From Prevotella sp. (GTDB lineage Bacteria; Bacteroidota; Bacteroidia; Bacteroidales; Bacteroidaceae), in the NCBI GenBank assembly GCA_017619375.1, contig JAFZSL010000038.1, positions 111,389 to 175,388 on the forward strand: a stretch of 64,000 nucleotides of DNA, written 5' to 3'. Made by a program: the position numbers and the translations under genes. Numbering within the stretch: position 1 is the first letter of the stretch; every line of letters begins with the position of its first letter. Under the pieces are notes generated by a model that did no database searches, was not told the origin of the DNA, and was given only the letters and a program-made list of their open reading frames with translations. This document shows positions 52,921 to 62,758 of the stretch, piece by piece.

Positions 52921-55347
52921 ATGAAAAGAACAACAATGATGTTGCTGGCAGCAGTGATGCTCCTGCCTGCAATGGCCCAGAAGAAACAAACCCCGGCACA
53001 AGGCTACCCCATCACCCCCGTGCCCTTCACCTCGGTGAAAGTGACCCCCGGCACCTTCTGGGGCCAACGTTTGGAAGCAAGCCGCAAGGTGACCATCCCC
53101 TTGGCCTTCTCCAAGTGCGAGGAGACCGGTCGTTACACCAACTTCTCCAACGCCGCCGCCCATTTGAAAGACCCGTCGAAGGTGTTCAAGGTAGGAGGTC
53201 TGGCCTTCGACGACACCGACCCCTACAAGACCATCGAAGGTGCCAGTTACATCCTGCAGACCTATCCCGACAAGAGACTCGTGCAGTATATCGACTCCGT
53301 GCTCGACGTGATTGCCTCGGCCCAGGAGCCCGACGGATATCTTTATACCTCGCGCACGCAAAACCCACAGCACCCACACGAATGGGCGGGCGACAAGCGT
53401 TGGAGCAAAGAAGAGGACCTGAGCCATGAACTGTACAACCTCGGCCACATGGTGGAAGGGGCCATCGCCCACTACCAGGCAACGGGCAGCCGCAAATTCC
53501 TCGACATCGCCATCCGCTACGCCGACCTGGTGTGCAAGGAAGTGGGTCCCAATCCCGGACAGGCCTGCGTGGTGCCGGGGCATCAAATCGCAGAAATGGC
53601 ACTTGCCAAACTCTATTTGGTGACGGGCGACAAGAAATACTTAGACGAAGCCAAGTTCTTCCTCGACTACCGTGGCAAGACCACCATCGTGCATGACTAC
53701 TCCCAGGCGCACAAACCCGTGGTGGAACAAGCCGAGGCGGTGGGACATGCCGTACGTGCCGCTTACATGTATGCCGGAATGGCAGACGTGGCGGCCCTCA
53801 CCGGCGACAAGGGCTATATCAATGCCATCGATGCCATCTGGGACAACATCGTCACCAAGAAACTCTACATCACAGGCGGCATCGGAGCCACGAGCAACGG
53901 CGAGGCCTTCGGCAAGAACTACGAACTGCCCAACATGAGCGCGTACTGCGAGACCTGCGCCGCTATCGGCAATGTCTATGTGAACTACCGTCTGTTCCTG
54001 CTCCATGGCGAATCGAAATACTACGATGTGCTGGAGCGCACGCTATACAACGGCCTCATCTCGGGTGTCAGCCTCGAAGGCAACGGTTTCTTCTACCCCA
54101 ATCCCTTGGAGTCGATGGGGCAGCACCAGCGCCAGGCGTGGTTCGGCTGCGCCTGCTGTCCATCAAACATCTGCCGCTTCATCCCCTCGCTCCCCGGCTA
54201 CATCTACGCCGTGAAGGACCGCGACGTGTATGTCAACCTTTTCCTCTCCAACTCCAGCCAACTCAGCGTCGGCGGCAAGAAAGTCGCCCTGAGCCAAAGC
54301 ACGGACTATCCATGGAACGGCGACATCACCTTGACTGTAGACCAGAATGCCGCAGGACAGTTCGCCTTGAAAATCCGCATCCCCGGGTGGGTGCGCAACC
54401 AGGTGGTGCCTTCCAACCTCTATCAATTCACCGACAACAAGCGTCTGGGGTACAGCATCTTGGTGAACGGCCAAAAGACCGATGCCATCATCACAAAAGA
54501 CGGCTACCACACCCTCGACCGCAAATGGAAGAAGGGCGACAAGGTGCAAATACATTTTGACATGGAAGCGCGCACCGTGCGTGCCAACAACAAGGTGGAG
54601 GCCGACCGCGGCATGGTCAGCGTGGAGCGTGGCCCACTGGTCTATTGCGCCGAGCACCCCGACAACCAGTTCGACATCATGGGCGCCCTCATCAACCAAT
54701 CTCCCAAGTTCTCTCTGGGCAAGACCGAGATTGCAGGCACATCGGTGCAGACCCTCGTCACCCAAGCCCAAACGCTGAAGTTCGACCAGGAAGGCAAACT
54801 TCAGGCCGAGGACCAGACGCTTACCCTCATCCCCTATTACGCCTGGTGTCATCGCGGGAGTGGAAAGATGCGGGTATGGCTACCTCAAGACCTCAAGGCC
54901 ACCAACCCTTCGCAACCCGCCACCCTCGCCTCGGAGAGCAAGGTAAGCAGTTCGTCGTCCGTGCCAGCCCTATCTTCCATCAACGACCGTCTGGTGCCGA
55001 AGGACGAGAACGACCGCAACATCCCCTACACCCACTGGTGGCCGAAGAACGGCACCACAGAATGGCTCGCCTACGAATTTCCGCAGGAGACCACCATACA
55101 AAGTTCGACGGTCTACTGGTATGACGATGGTCCGTGGGGCGGCTGTCGCGTACCTCAATCATGGCGCATCTTGTACCAAGACGCCCAAGGTCAATGGCAG
55201 CCAGTGGCAAATGCCGATGGCTATCCCACCGACAAGGGAACGGCCTGCACCGTCAATTTCGACCCGGTCAAGACCAAGGCCGTCCGCTTGGAAGTCGTCT
55301 TGCCAAGCGATAATTCCGCCGGCCTGTTTGAATGGGAGGTGAGGTAA
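52921..55347 (+). CDS. GH127 beta-L-arabinofuranosidase-like enzyme
   Basis: GH127 removes beta-L-arabinofuranose from plant glycans and glycoproteins with a zinc-bound cysteine nucleophile. The 808-residue secreted protein (signal LLPAMAQ) keeps the key residues: Glu344 and Cys346 in YCETCAAIGN, and the adjacent Cys412-Cys413 in FGCACCPSNI. The barrel spans about residues 25-440 and beta domains follow to about 650. The last 160 residues (NGTTEWLAYEFPQETTIQ, SWRILYQDAQGQWQPV) form a discoidin-like module. An ATG 10 codons earlier lies inside the promoter box and is rejected. Confidence 0.94.
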   Translation: MKRTTMMLLAAVMLLPAMAQKKQTPAQGYPITPVPFTSVKVTPGTFWGQRLEASRKVTIPLAFSKCEETGRYTNFSNAAAHLKDPSKVFKVGGLAFDDTDPYKTIEGASYILQTYPDKRLVQYIDSVLDVIASAQEPDGYLYTSRTQNPQHPHEWAGDKRWSKEEDLSHELYNLGHMVEGAIAHYQATGSRKFLDIAIRYADLVCKEVGPNPGQACVVPGHQIAEMALAKLYLVTGDKKYLDEAKFFLDYRGKTTIVHDYSQAHKPVVEQAEAVGHAVRAAYMYAGMADVAALTGDKGYINAIDAIWDNIVTKKLYITGGIGATSNGEAFGKNYELPNMSAYCETCAAIGNVYVNYRLFLLHGESKYYDVLERTLYNGLISGVSLEGNGFFYPNPLESMGQHQRQAWFGCACCPSNICRFIPSLPGYIYAVKDRDVYVNLFLSNSSQLSVGGKKVALSQSTDYPWNGDITLTVDQNAAGQFALKIRIPGWVRNQVVPSNLYQFTDNKRLGYSILVNGQKTDAIITKDGYHTLDRKWKKGDKVQIHFDMEARTVRANNKVEADRGMVSVERGPLVYCAEHPDNQFDIMGALINQSPKFSLGKTEIAGTSVQTLVTQAQTLKFDQEGKLQAEDQTLTLIPYYAWCHRGSGKMRVWLPQDLKATNPSQPATLASESKVSSSSSVPALSSINDRLVPKDENDRNIPYTHWWPKNGTTEWLAYEFPQETTIQSSTVYWYDDGPWGGCRVPQSWRILYQDAQGQWQPVANADGYPTDKGTACTVNFDPVKTKAVRLEVVLPSDNSAGLFEWEVR

Positions 55348-55371
55348 TTAATAATTAATAATTTATAATTA

Positions 55372-55596
55372 ATAATTTACAATTTGAGTCCACTTGAAAA
55401 AATGGACAGTGAGCAAAAGGGCTGTGCGCATCTCCCCTCCCCTCAAGTAGGGGGAGGAGATGGGACGGGGTGAACACACTTGGAAATCAATAAGTTACAG
55501 ACCCCACCCATGCCCCTCCCCTTGAATGGGAGGGGATACCATTCGGCTCACGGCTATCTTATTCCACTTTTTAAAGTGGACTCATAATTTACAATT
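55372..55596. mobile_element. Second inverted-repeat element, 198 bp, with flanking direct repeats
   Basis: GAGTCCACTT with its continuation (55386-55406) is matched by an inverted copy at 55563-55583, 19 of 21 positions identical. A 13-bp direct repeat ATAATTTACAATT flanks it exactly (55372-55384 and 55584-55596). The interior carries two GC-rich purine/pyrimidine palindromic stretches (CCCTCCCCTCAAG... type) and no gene. A similar string occurs at 50201-50231. Confidence 0.6.
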
Positions 55597-55639
55597 AATA
55601 ATTGGAAGACGCGGAGGATGTTTTAATTCGTGAAAAAGA

Positions 55640-55671
55640 AAAATCGCCCTTGACGAGGGCGATTTTTTTTG
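55640..55671. terminator. Bidirectional terminator
   Basis: AAAATCGCCCT (55640-55650) pairs with AGGGCGATTTT (55656-55666) around a 5-nt loop with A and T runs on either side, between convergent genes. Confidence 0.85.
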
Positions 55672-55689
55672 TGGATATGAAACTGAAAA

Positions 55690-56448
55690 TCACCAGTCGT
55701 CGTCTTCGTTGCCGACGATTCCATTCTTGATAGCCTCTTCCACCTTGTCGATGATGGCGTTGGAGTAGGCGTGAGTCATGACGAGCGCTTTGGCGCAAGT
55801 GCGCTTTTGCGGGTCTTTCTCCACGAAAGGATAATGGTGTGCTATCTCCCATGACTCGTCATAAAGGTTGGCATTTGTGGTGTCATCCTTTTTCCTCTTG
55901 GAGTCTCCATAAGTCCTTTGGTCAGGGTCAGAAAGGCTGAGCCATCCACCACTGACATCAGCCAGGATGTCGTAATTTTGCACGGTGTAGGTGACACGCA
56001 CCTTGCCATCCTTGATGTCAAGGCGAATGACCGGCGTGATGCTCACGGAGTATTTGTTGATGGTGCCAGTATGCTCAACGATGTTGGGGATGGTCGAAGA
56101 GATGATGATACAGCCGGCATCCTTGTCATTGAGGGAGATGGCCTGCTTGTCCTTGAACGTAGCAGTAGCCCAATAGTTGAGCGCCACATACAGTTGTTGC
56201 TTGGTCTTTCCCGGTGCTTCAATCACCTGCTGGTAGGTGAGCGACTCATTCTTGTCCAATGTCATCCCCGAAGCGAGGTTCATGGCGGCATCGAGCCATT
56301 TGTCACCATAACGTTGCTTGGCATATTTCTCCAGGTCGGCAGCTTTCATCACCTGTGCCTGAGCACTGATTGTTCCGCAAATGAAAGCGATAATGGCAAA
56401 AGCCTTGAATAAAATGGCGGAATACATCCTTGTTTTAGTTTGTTTCAT
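55690..56448 (-). CDS. Exported DUF4468 domain protein
   Basis: The 252-residue protein has a signal peptide (FICGTISAQAQ). A segment with KTKQQLYVALNYWATATFKDKQAISLNDKDAGCIIISST, then a beta-rich stretch (YSVSITPVIRLDIKDGKVRVTYTVQNYDI), matches the DUF4468 (TBP-like fold) pattern of Bacteroidetes exported proteins. The function is unknown. A TACCTTTG box at 56516-56509 on the minus strand serves as the likely promoter. It is convergent with GH127. Confidence 0.75.
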   Translation of the reverse strand: MKQTKTRMYSAILFKAFAIIAFICGTISAQAQVMKAADLEKYAKQRYGDKWLDAAMNLASGMTLDKNESLTYQQVIEAPGKTKQQLYVALNYWATATFKDKQAISLNDKDAGCIIISSTIPNIVEHTGTINKYSVSITPVIRLDIKDGKVRVTYTVQNYDILADVSGGWLSLSDPDQRTYGDSKRKKDDTTNANLYDESWEIAHHYPFVEKDPQKRTCAKALVMTHAYSNAIIDKVEEAIKNGIVGNEDDDW

Positions 56449-56508
56449 CTCTATTGTTTTTTACTGATATCCCAAAGGGAAATACAATCATATTGTAGAA
56501 TAGGACTG

Positions 56509-56516
56509 CAAAGGTA
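56509..56516 (-). promoter_or_regulatory. Promoter -7 box of the DUF4468 gene
   Basis: The minus strand reads TACCTTTG, 60 nt ahead of the start codon. Confidence 0.4.
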
Positions 56517-56669
56517 GTGCTATTTTCACAAAAAGAGATAAAACAAGGATATTTTTAAAGGTTTTTATGCGTGAGCCAGGATTCAGGCATTGTGGTCACC
56601 GCAGCCCCCATGCGCGACGCAGAAACGGGAAGAATCCCATCTCTACGACTTCAAGGCATCAACGCAGCA

Positions 56670-57626
56670 TCACAGCCTTACGCTGGAGATGTCCACCAGG
56701 TGGTTGACAATGGCATAGATGGTCAGTCCTGCCGGACTGTGAATCTGCAGTTTTCTCGCGATGTTTCTCCGATGGGTGATGACGGTGTTGACGGAGATGC
56801 AGAGATGGTCGGCGATTTCCTTGTTGGACATTCCCTGTACGAGACTGACGACGACATCCTTCTCCCTTTCGCTAAGCGTCTCGTTGTTTTCTCCGTTTTG
56901 GCTGATCATGCTCGAGATTTTTGCCGACACGTCGCTTTGTTTCATCTTTTTCTCCAGCCAACGGATGGCGGGGATGAAAATCGACTCTTCGACATCGGCA
57001 TGGAGGGAGAGCCACTCCTCATTGTTGTAGATGTCATAGAGACAGGCTGTGAGTTGGTTGTTGTGCAGTCCGTCGCTGGGCAGGTATTTGATGATGATGC
57101 TTTTCAGTTCACGCAACAGGCTGTCGGTTTGTCCATGGTGCTTCGAATAGGTCTCGATGTCATAATTGGCCATCTGTTCACCTCTGAGCAATTCCTCCAC
57201 ATAGGGGAACACGGTCTTTTCCTCATACTTCATATGCGAACGGATGGCACGGGCATAGTCGTCGTAGAGTTTGAGAATCAACCTGGCCAGGTTGTCATTC
57301 TCGTCTAATGCGGCCACCAGTTCTTTCCTGATGGCAGGCAATTGGAATTCAAGGAAATACTCATGGCTTGCCCTGAGGTATTGCATGAGAGTGGGAATGG
57401 AGAGTTTAGACACGTCGTCGAAATCCCGATACCCATTTATGGTGAAGTTGACCACTGCCAGGTAGGTGTAGGTGTCCACTCCTTGCTCTTTGCACACCTC
57501 CCTCACGGTCTTGTCGCCAAATCCAAGGTTGATACCAAAACATCCCAGGCTCTGCAAGAGGCTGTAATTGTCGCGTATCAGCGAAATCATGCTGTCGTCG
57601 GCCTCATACATCTTCTGATTCTTCAT
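56670..57626 (-). CDS. Hemerythrin-like, LuxR-type DNA-binding regulator
   Basis: The 318-residue protein has an N-terminal ScdA/DUF542-like segment (SLGCFGINLGFGDKTVREVCKEQGVD, residues about 26-50). A hemerythrin-like four-helix domain (about 80-230) follows with candidate di-iron ligands His88, His131, Glu135, His163/164, His209 and Glu213. The C-terminal LuxR-type helix-turn-helix (LSEREKDVVVSLVQGMSNKEIADHLCISVNTVITHRRNIARKL in sequence, residues 251-293) binds DNA. It should link iron, oxygen or nitric oxide sensing to transcription; the targets are unknown. The ATG at 57626 is chosen by the promoter position. Confidence 0.88.
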   Translation of the reverse strand: MKNQKMYEADDSMISLIRDNYSLLQSLGCFGINLGFGDKTVREVCKEQGVDTYTYLAVVNFTINGYRDFDDVSKLSIPTLMQYLRASHEYFLEFQLPAIRKELVAALDENDNLARLILKLYDDYARAIRSHMKYEEKTVFPYVEELLRGEQMANYDIETYSKHHGQTDSLLRELKSIIIKYLPSDGLHNNQLTACLYDIYNNEEWLSLHADVEESIFIPAIRWLEKKMKQSDVSAKISSMISQNGENNETLSEREKDVVVSLVQGMSNKEIADHLCISVNTVITHRRNIARKLQIHSPAGLTIYAIVNHLVDISSVRL

Positions 57627-57652
57627 CTCATTTACATTTTTGCTTTCGGCTG

Positions 57653-57683
57653 CAAAAATACGATTTTTCGCCCAATCATGCAA
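57653..57683 (-). promoter_or_regulatory. Promoter of the hemerythrin regulator gene
   Basis: On the minus strand TTG (57683-57681), 20 nt, TATTTTTG (57660-57653); leader about 22 nt. Confidence 0.7.
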
Positions 57684-57761
57684 TCATCATAATTAGGTAT
57701 TTTGAAGAGGAAGAACGAAGATAGGCGACTGTGACATACCATCCTTTGCTGAGTTCCTCCA

Positions 57762-59555
57762 CTAAGGTGATACAATCTGAGTTCCTGTCAACTTCACGAT
57801 GGCGTATGAGGTGGCCGGCATGTTGATGGTCACATTACCCGTCTTGTTGTCACGGCTGATAGGGAACGAGTCGCCAGCGAGGACTTTTGTTTTCTTGAAT
57901 TTGACATTGATGTTGAATGTGGCTTGCGATGCCTCCGCCCTTGGGTTGAGCATCACAAGCACCACGTCGTTCCCTGCGGCCCTTGCATAGACGAAAGGAT
58001 AGAGAGAGGACGGCAGTCCTTGTGGCGTAGCGTTGTAAACGTCGGCGGAAGGATACACCGGCACGAACTCGGCATAATTGGCGAGAGCGGGTTCAGAATG
58101 GCGTAATGCGATGAGTTTCCGAGTTTTATTAAGGAGAGAGTTGGGGTCTTTCTCCTGCGTCTCCACGTTGGGTGCGTTTTCCGATGGGTCAACGGGCAGG
58201 TAGAGTTTTTCAGGGTTTGCAGAGGAGAAGCCGAGATTCTTTCCCCTGCTCCATTGCATGGGCGTGCGCGCCCCGTTTCTGGGTTGGTATGCTCCCTCCA
58301 CCTGCGGCCAGTCGTTTGGCAACTGCTTCATGCCTATTTCATTGCCGTAATAGAGGAAAGGCACCCCGGGCATGGTGAATCCGAAGGCGTAGATGATTTC
58401 CAGTTCTTTGTCCGTGCGCTGGTTCCCAAGTCGGGCGTTGTCATGGTTGCCCAACGGGAGGCTGATGTATCCCTTGCCCATGGTCTTCTCATACTGGTCC
58501 ATGTAACTATGGAGGAAGGCGGTGATGTCGCCCTTTCCTTCTGCATCGAAATAACTATGACCCTCGCTGACTCCGTTGAGTATCCTCCAACTCTCCTTCT
58601 GGAAGAGGTCGTTGTATCCGTTGAACCAATGGAAGAAGTCGACATGGAAACAGTCATCGAGTGCGTCGGCGGGATAAGACCATTCCGCCACCATGAATCC
58701 CCTCGGGTATTCCTTCTCAAGCAGTTGGCGTATCTCCCGCCAGAAAAGTTTCGTCTCGTTCTCGTTGGTGTTGAAGAACTGTTCGTTGCCTCTTACACGC
58801 CGTGTCTTCACCAATGCTCCCGCCATGTCGGCACGGAAGCCGTCCGCCCCCATGTCCATCCAGAATCTCAAGACATCCTTCAGGTCCTCACGCATGGCCA
58901 TCACGTCGGGGTGGTTGGTGGGCAACTGCCACGGTTGCTCGGGGTCAGGATTGGAGAAGCCGAAGTTGAGCGCCGGCTGGCACCAGTAGAAGTTGCGCAT
59001 AAACTGTCCGTTGCGCTGTCCATAGCCTTTGATGAACGAGCCGGCGAACTCTCGTGGAGGATCCACCCAGTTGGTCTCCGTCCAGATGTAATAGTTGGAG
59101 TATTTGTTTTTCTTTTGTTTCGCCGACTCCACGAACCAGGGATGGTCGATGGCGGTGTAACTGATTACATAGTCGAAGATGACATGCATGCCGCGTTTGT
59201 GCGCTTCCTCAAAGAGCAGCCGTGCATCCTCATTGGTGCCGTAGCGCGGCGCTATCTTGTAATAGTCGCGGATGTCATAACCCGCATCATTGAAGGGAGA
59301 GTCGAAAAACGGATTAAACCAGATGGCATCGACGCCCAGGCTCTTCACATAGTCGAGTTTGCTGATGATGCCCTTGAGATCTCCGATGCCGTCGCCGTCG
59401 GAGTCGCAGAAGGTCTGCGGATAGATTTGGTAGAACACGGCATTCTTCGCCCAGTCAGGCACCTTGGGAATCTCATACTTGCCTGTGATGGTCTGTGCCG
59501 AGGCAGCAAGCGACAACGCTGCGGCGAAGGTCAGAAGGGATGTTTTGATACTCAT
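57762..59555 (-). CDS. Secreted GH13 alpha-glucosidase/alpha-amylase family enzyme
   Basis: The 597-residue protein has a signal peptide (SLAASAQ) and a GH13 barrel similar to oligo-1,6-glucosidases and trehalose synthases: VFYQIYPQTFCDSDGDGIGDL (Ca-binding-type loop), nucleophile Asp243 in GFRADMAG, acid/base Glu291 in MVAEWSYP and Asp372 in LPLGNHDNARLG. Conserved region I, normally D-x-V-x-N-H, here reads DYVISY (residues 128-133), so the usual Asn-His pair is missing. The C-terminal beta domain is present. The upstream in-frame extension to 59582 lacks support. A TAAATTTG box lies at 59587-59580 on the minus strand. Confidence 0.92.
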   Translation of the reverse strand: MSIKTSLLTFAAALSLAASAQTITGKYEIPKVPDWAKNAVFYQIYPQTFCDSDGDGIGDLKGIISKLDYVKSLGVDAIWFNPFFDSPFNDAGYDIRDYYKIAPRYGTNEDARLLFEEAHKRGMHVIFDYVISYTAIDHPWFVESAKQKKNKYSNYYIWTETNWVDPPREFAGSFIKGYGQRNGQFMRNFYWCQPALNFGFSNPDPEQPWQLPTNHPDVMAMREDLKDVLRFWMDMGADGFRADMAGALVKTRRVRGNEQFFNTNENETKLFWREIRQLLEKEYPRGFMVAEWSYPADALDDCFHVDFFHWFNGYNDLFQKESWRILNGVSEGHSYFDAEGKGDITAFLHSYMDQYEKTMGKGYISLPLGNHDNARLGNQRTDKELEIIYAFGFTMPGVPFLYYGNEIGMKQLPNDWPQVEGAYQPRNGARTPMQWSRGKNLGFSSANPEKLYLPVDPSENAPNVETQEKDPNSLLNKTRKLIALRHSEPALANYAEFVPVYPSADVYNATPQGLPSSLYPFVYARAAGNDVVLVMLNPRAEASQATFNINVKFKKTKVLAGDSFPISRDNKTGNVTINMPATSYAIVKLTGTQIVSP

Positions 59556-59587
59556 GATGAAGGGTTTTGATGGTTGCTGCAAATTTA

Positions 59588-59900
59588 AATAAAAAATCCA
59601 ACATATGGTCTATCTTTCAGATAATTTTGGTTCTTCGCTCACTTAATCGTAGTTCCGTTCGGAAAAACTCAATCCGCAAGATGCCCAAATGGATTTCCAG
59701 CAATTGCCGGCCAACCAGCAAGGTCGCAATGTCATCTGCCCATCAACTTTTCCTTAAACATAATGCAAGGGAAAACGAATCATTCTCAACGACCACCCCC
59801 ATTGTGACAGGTCGGTAGGAGAATCAATGAAAATACACCAGCGACGAGGTCGCCATAGACAGCATCCTTCCAGTGCCAGGCACAAGGTCTTTTTCACTAA
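59588..59900. other. Gene-free junction between host genes and mobile remnant
   Basis: No credible gene, RNA or terminator was seen. Short frames here have no family features. The phage-type frame begins just after a TAA at 59898-59900, so the insertion boundary probably lies in this stretch. Confidence 0.5.
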
Positions 59901-61115
59901 CTGTCGATAGACTACAACGACAAGGTGCGTGAACTGAACAGCGACTATGGTTACAAGGAGGCTGCGGACTACTATGTCAGCACGCTCCGCAAGATCGGAT
60001 TGATTCCCAGATTTGATTTCACCGTTCCAGAAGAAGTGTTCCTTGAGATGTGCAAGGCTGCGAATGTAGACCCCAATCATCCCAAAATTGGATGGAAGGG
60101 GAAGGGCAACGACTGGAATCCCGTGGACAGCGACGCCTATTATTCCATGTGGTGCGACTACGGGATGACCGACCCGGCGACGGGCAAGTGGTCCCCTCAC
60201 CGTCCTGTCGGTTTCATCAACGAGAGAGGCGAGCGTGAATTCCGTCTTCCTGACAATGTCGTTGAAATAGCCAAGGAGGGAATGGAGAGGTACAGCTCCA
60301 GGAGGGATGTTGAAAGTTCTCGCACTAACGAGGCTGTGTTGGAGTATGTCAAACGCAGCATTGCAGACCACAGAATGGATGCAGACAAGGCGAAGGAGAT
60401 CCTTCAGCGTTACGGCATCGACATGGAAGGGGAAGTGGAAGGCAAGAATGATGGTGTAAGATTCAGCATCTCACCAGAAGAAAAAGAGGTGCAGCAAAAG
60501 GCCATAGATGGCAGATATATCGGAAGAGCGCCCAACGGAAAGGTATCCAATCTCAAAGAAAGGAGACAATGGCTTCAAGTACGGACAGAAGGTTTCAAGA
60601 ACTTCTTCGGCGAATGGGAGACTGCCGCCTTATACAAGATGGCTCAAGATGCCATCGCCACAAAGAAACATGTGGGTACATATCGGTTCGCTCCATCTGA
60701 TAGACTTAAAACAAAGTTAGAGGGGTTGGCAGGACATCCTGTCGAAAGAGTTGTAATAGATGCCGGCCACATTGTGCATACAGATAAAAAACATGGGAAA
60801 AACGAAGCATTGCGAGGGCAAATAGACATAACTGCTGAAGACATTGCCCTTATCCCTTATTACATGAACAATTATGATGACATTGTTCCCAATCCGAAAT
60901 ACGACCAGCCAACCGGCAGGGCGTTTGATGTATACAAAAGAATAAATGGTGTTGCTGTTGTTGGAACAATAGAGGTAGGGAAAGACGGAGTGGCAATAGC
61001 CACAGAGTTCAAAACAAAAACGGCAGGTGTCCAGATGCTAAAAGCAGCCCCCGGACTCAACGCCCTAGACGTCTCTGCCCGCGCAAAGATAGCTCTATTG
61101 TGGAAGAAACGTTAA
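59901..61115 (+). pseudogene. Phage-type polyvalent protein remnant, part 1 (PBECR-like nuclease domain)
   Basis: The frame is open from 59901 but has no start codon with homology ahead of it, so the 5' end is lost (a GTG lies at 59925). Around residues 245-345 it carries VVIDAGHIVHTDKKHGKNEALRGQIDITAEDIALIP and YDDI, the pattern of PBECR (barnase-EndoU-colicin E5/D-RelE-like) nuclease domains found in large polyproteins of Bacteroidetes phages and integrative elements. A VRFSISPEE linker precedes that domain. The frame runs into a stop at 61113-61115 a few residues after it should have switched to the next frame. Confidence 0.7.
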
Positions 61116-62584
61116 AAGATTCTAACGGGAATGTCATTAGCCGAGAAAAATCAATATCTTCGCATGATGAGGCCGTGAATGTTATCAATGCCGTTCAAAC
61201 TGAGGTTGAGAATGAGATACAGGCCAAGCCTACACACCTCATTTCAGATGAGAGTCAAATAGATGCTTTTGAGAAGGCAGGAGCACACAAGATGTATGTC
61301 GACCATCTTAGGGACGTTTACCAAGAGCCTAACACAATAGCTTATTACTCCCATCTACTTGATGAAGTATTTGTTTTCCCTAAAAAAATGGCGAATCTAG
61401 GAGTAAATGCGCGAGAGGCAAAGGCATCTATTTTTCATGAGAACACGCACCATGTGCTATTTAAGAACTTCTCCGACGAGGAGGTGGCAGAGACAGCGAA
61501 ACTTATCGAGAAGTATTTCCCTAGAATTAAGAAATCCATTGAAGAACGTTACAAAGATAGAGTTGACGAAAGGGTTTTCAACGAAGAAATCATATGCAAA
61601 TTAATACAGAATGAAATAGAGAACGGAAGATATGGTTTCTTAAATCATGTAACGTCTTTCAAAAACAAAGACTTGACAAGGAGAATTGACATTATAGCAG
61701 AACATCTTAAAGATAATAATTATGGACAAAAAGGAAAATTGTTACGAAGCACAAGATTTAACAGAAGAGCAGTTGGAGCGTTGGATGAAACGCCCACCAC
61801 AAATGCACGAGGAGAGGCGGGAACTGACTCAAGAGGAAGAGGAGTACTGGGCGAAAGTGAGGGAACACGTCAAGGAAATGCGGGAGAAGGGAGAAATCTA
61901 ATCGATTTCTCCATCTCCCCCCAAGAAGATGCCCAAATCAAGTCGGCCGACCCGATCACCCGTGATGACAACGGCAACGTGATTCCTTTGAGTGAACGCT
62001 TCAACCCCGATAACGATGACATCCGCTTCTCCATTGATACCGATGATCAGGGACAGCCATACGACAACGGCGACATGCCTTTCGACGAGATGATATCCAA
62101 GGGACTGGCAGACCTGGCGCAGAAGAACAAGGACAACGTAGAGCTACGCGTCAGGGCAATGCGCGGCATTGGCGGCAACCTTGCCAAGCTGAGGCAGGCG
62201 ATGTCGCTGCAGCGCACCTACGACCGTGGCATGGTGGACAGCATCGTGCGCATGGCCAACATGATGATGGGCAGTGGCATCTATTCCGGCTTCACTCCCT
62301 ATGAGGTGAGGAGGCTGATGGGCATGGTCAACCGCGCAGCCGGTCGCGAGGACATCACCAAGGAGGCCGACAAGGTGGTAGACTTGATGCTCAATCACCA
62401 GCTCAAGGAACTTGACGGTATGTTCAAGAAGCAGCTGAAGACGAAGGGCACGAAGATTGACAACAACGGCGTGGAGGTGCAGGCTGGCCTGGACATCGCT
62501 GGACAACGCTCTTGCATAGGCGTTGAAATTGTTGTATCTTTGCAACTGTCATTAATTGTAATTTTGAATACAATAATTTTATAG
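61100..62584 (+). pseudogene. Phage-type polyvalent protein remnant, part 2 (HENTHH metalloprotease-like)
   Basis: This frame continues part 1 after a one-base shift near 61083-61090: part 1 reads ...DVSARAK and part 2 reads KDSSIVEETLKDSNG. It holds a metalloprotease-like FHENTHHVLF motif and an FSISPQED linker, then RFNPDNDDIRFSI and a helical segment. The last 25 codons (RSCIGVEIVV...) look out of character and pass through a promoter, so the true 3' end is lost near 62510. The GTG at 61100 is not a real start. Confidence 0.7.
62512..62542 (+). promoter_or_regulatory. Consensus promoter at the 3' edge of the phage-type remnant
   Basis: TTG at 62512-62514, 20 nt, TATCTTTG at 62535-62542. 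No gene follows in 62585-62820, which faces the hicB terminator, so it may be the orphan promoter of a lost gene. Confidence 0.55.
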
Positions 62585-62758
62585 CGGGGTTGTGAGATTC
62601 TGCTATATTTTATACTGTTTGAAACGGCCCCAAATTGTATTTATTTTAAGGTATCTATCCAAGTCAACTTAATGGCAACCAATCATTTAACATCGGTCCA
62701 CATTCGCACATGCAGTCCAGCCGCTTTTTGTGTTGTTTTGGGTAGGCGGTTTAGCCAT

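Noticed and set aside
58254-59570. Long plus-strand open frame antisense to GH13
   Set aside because: The minus strand shows the GH13 catalytic motifs and a signal peptide.
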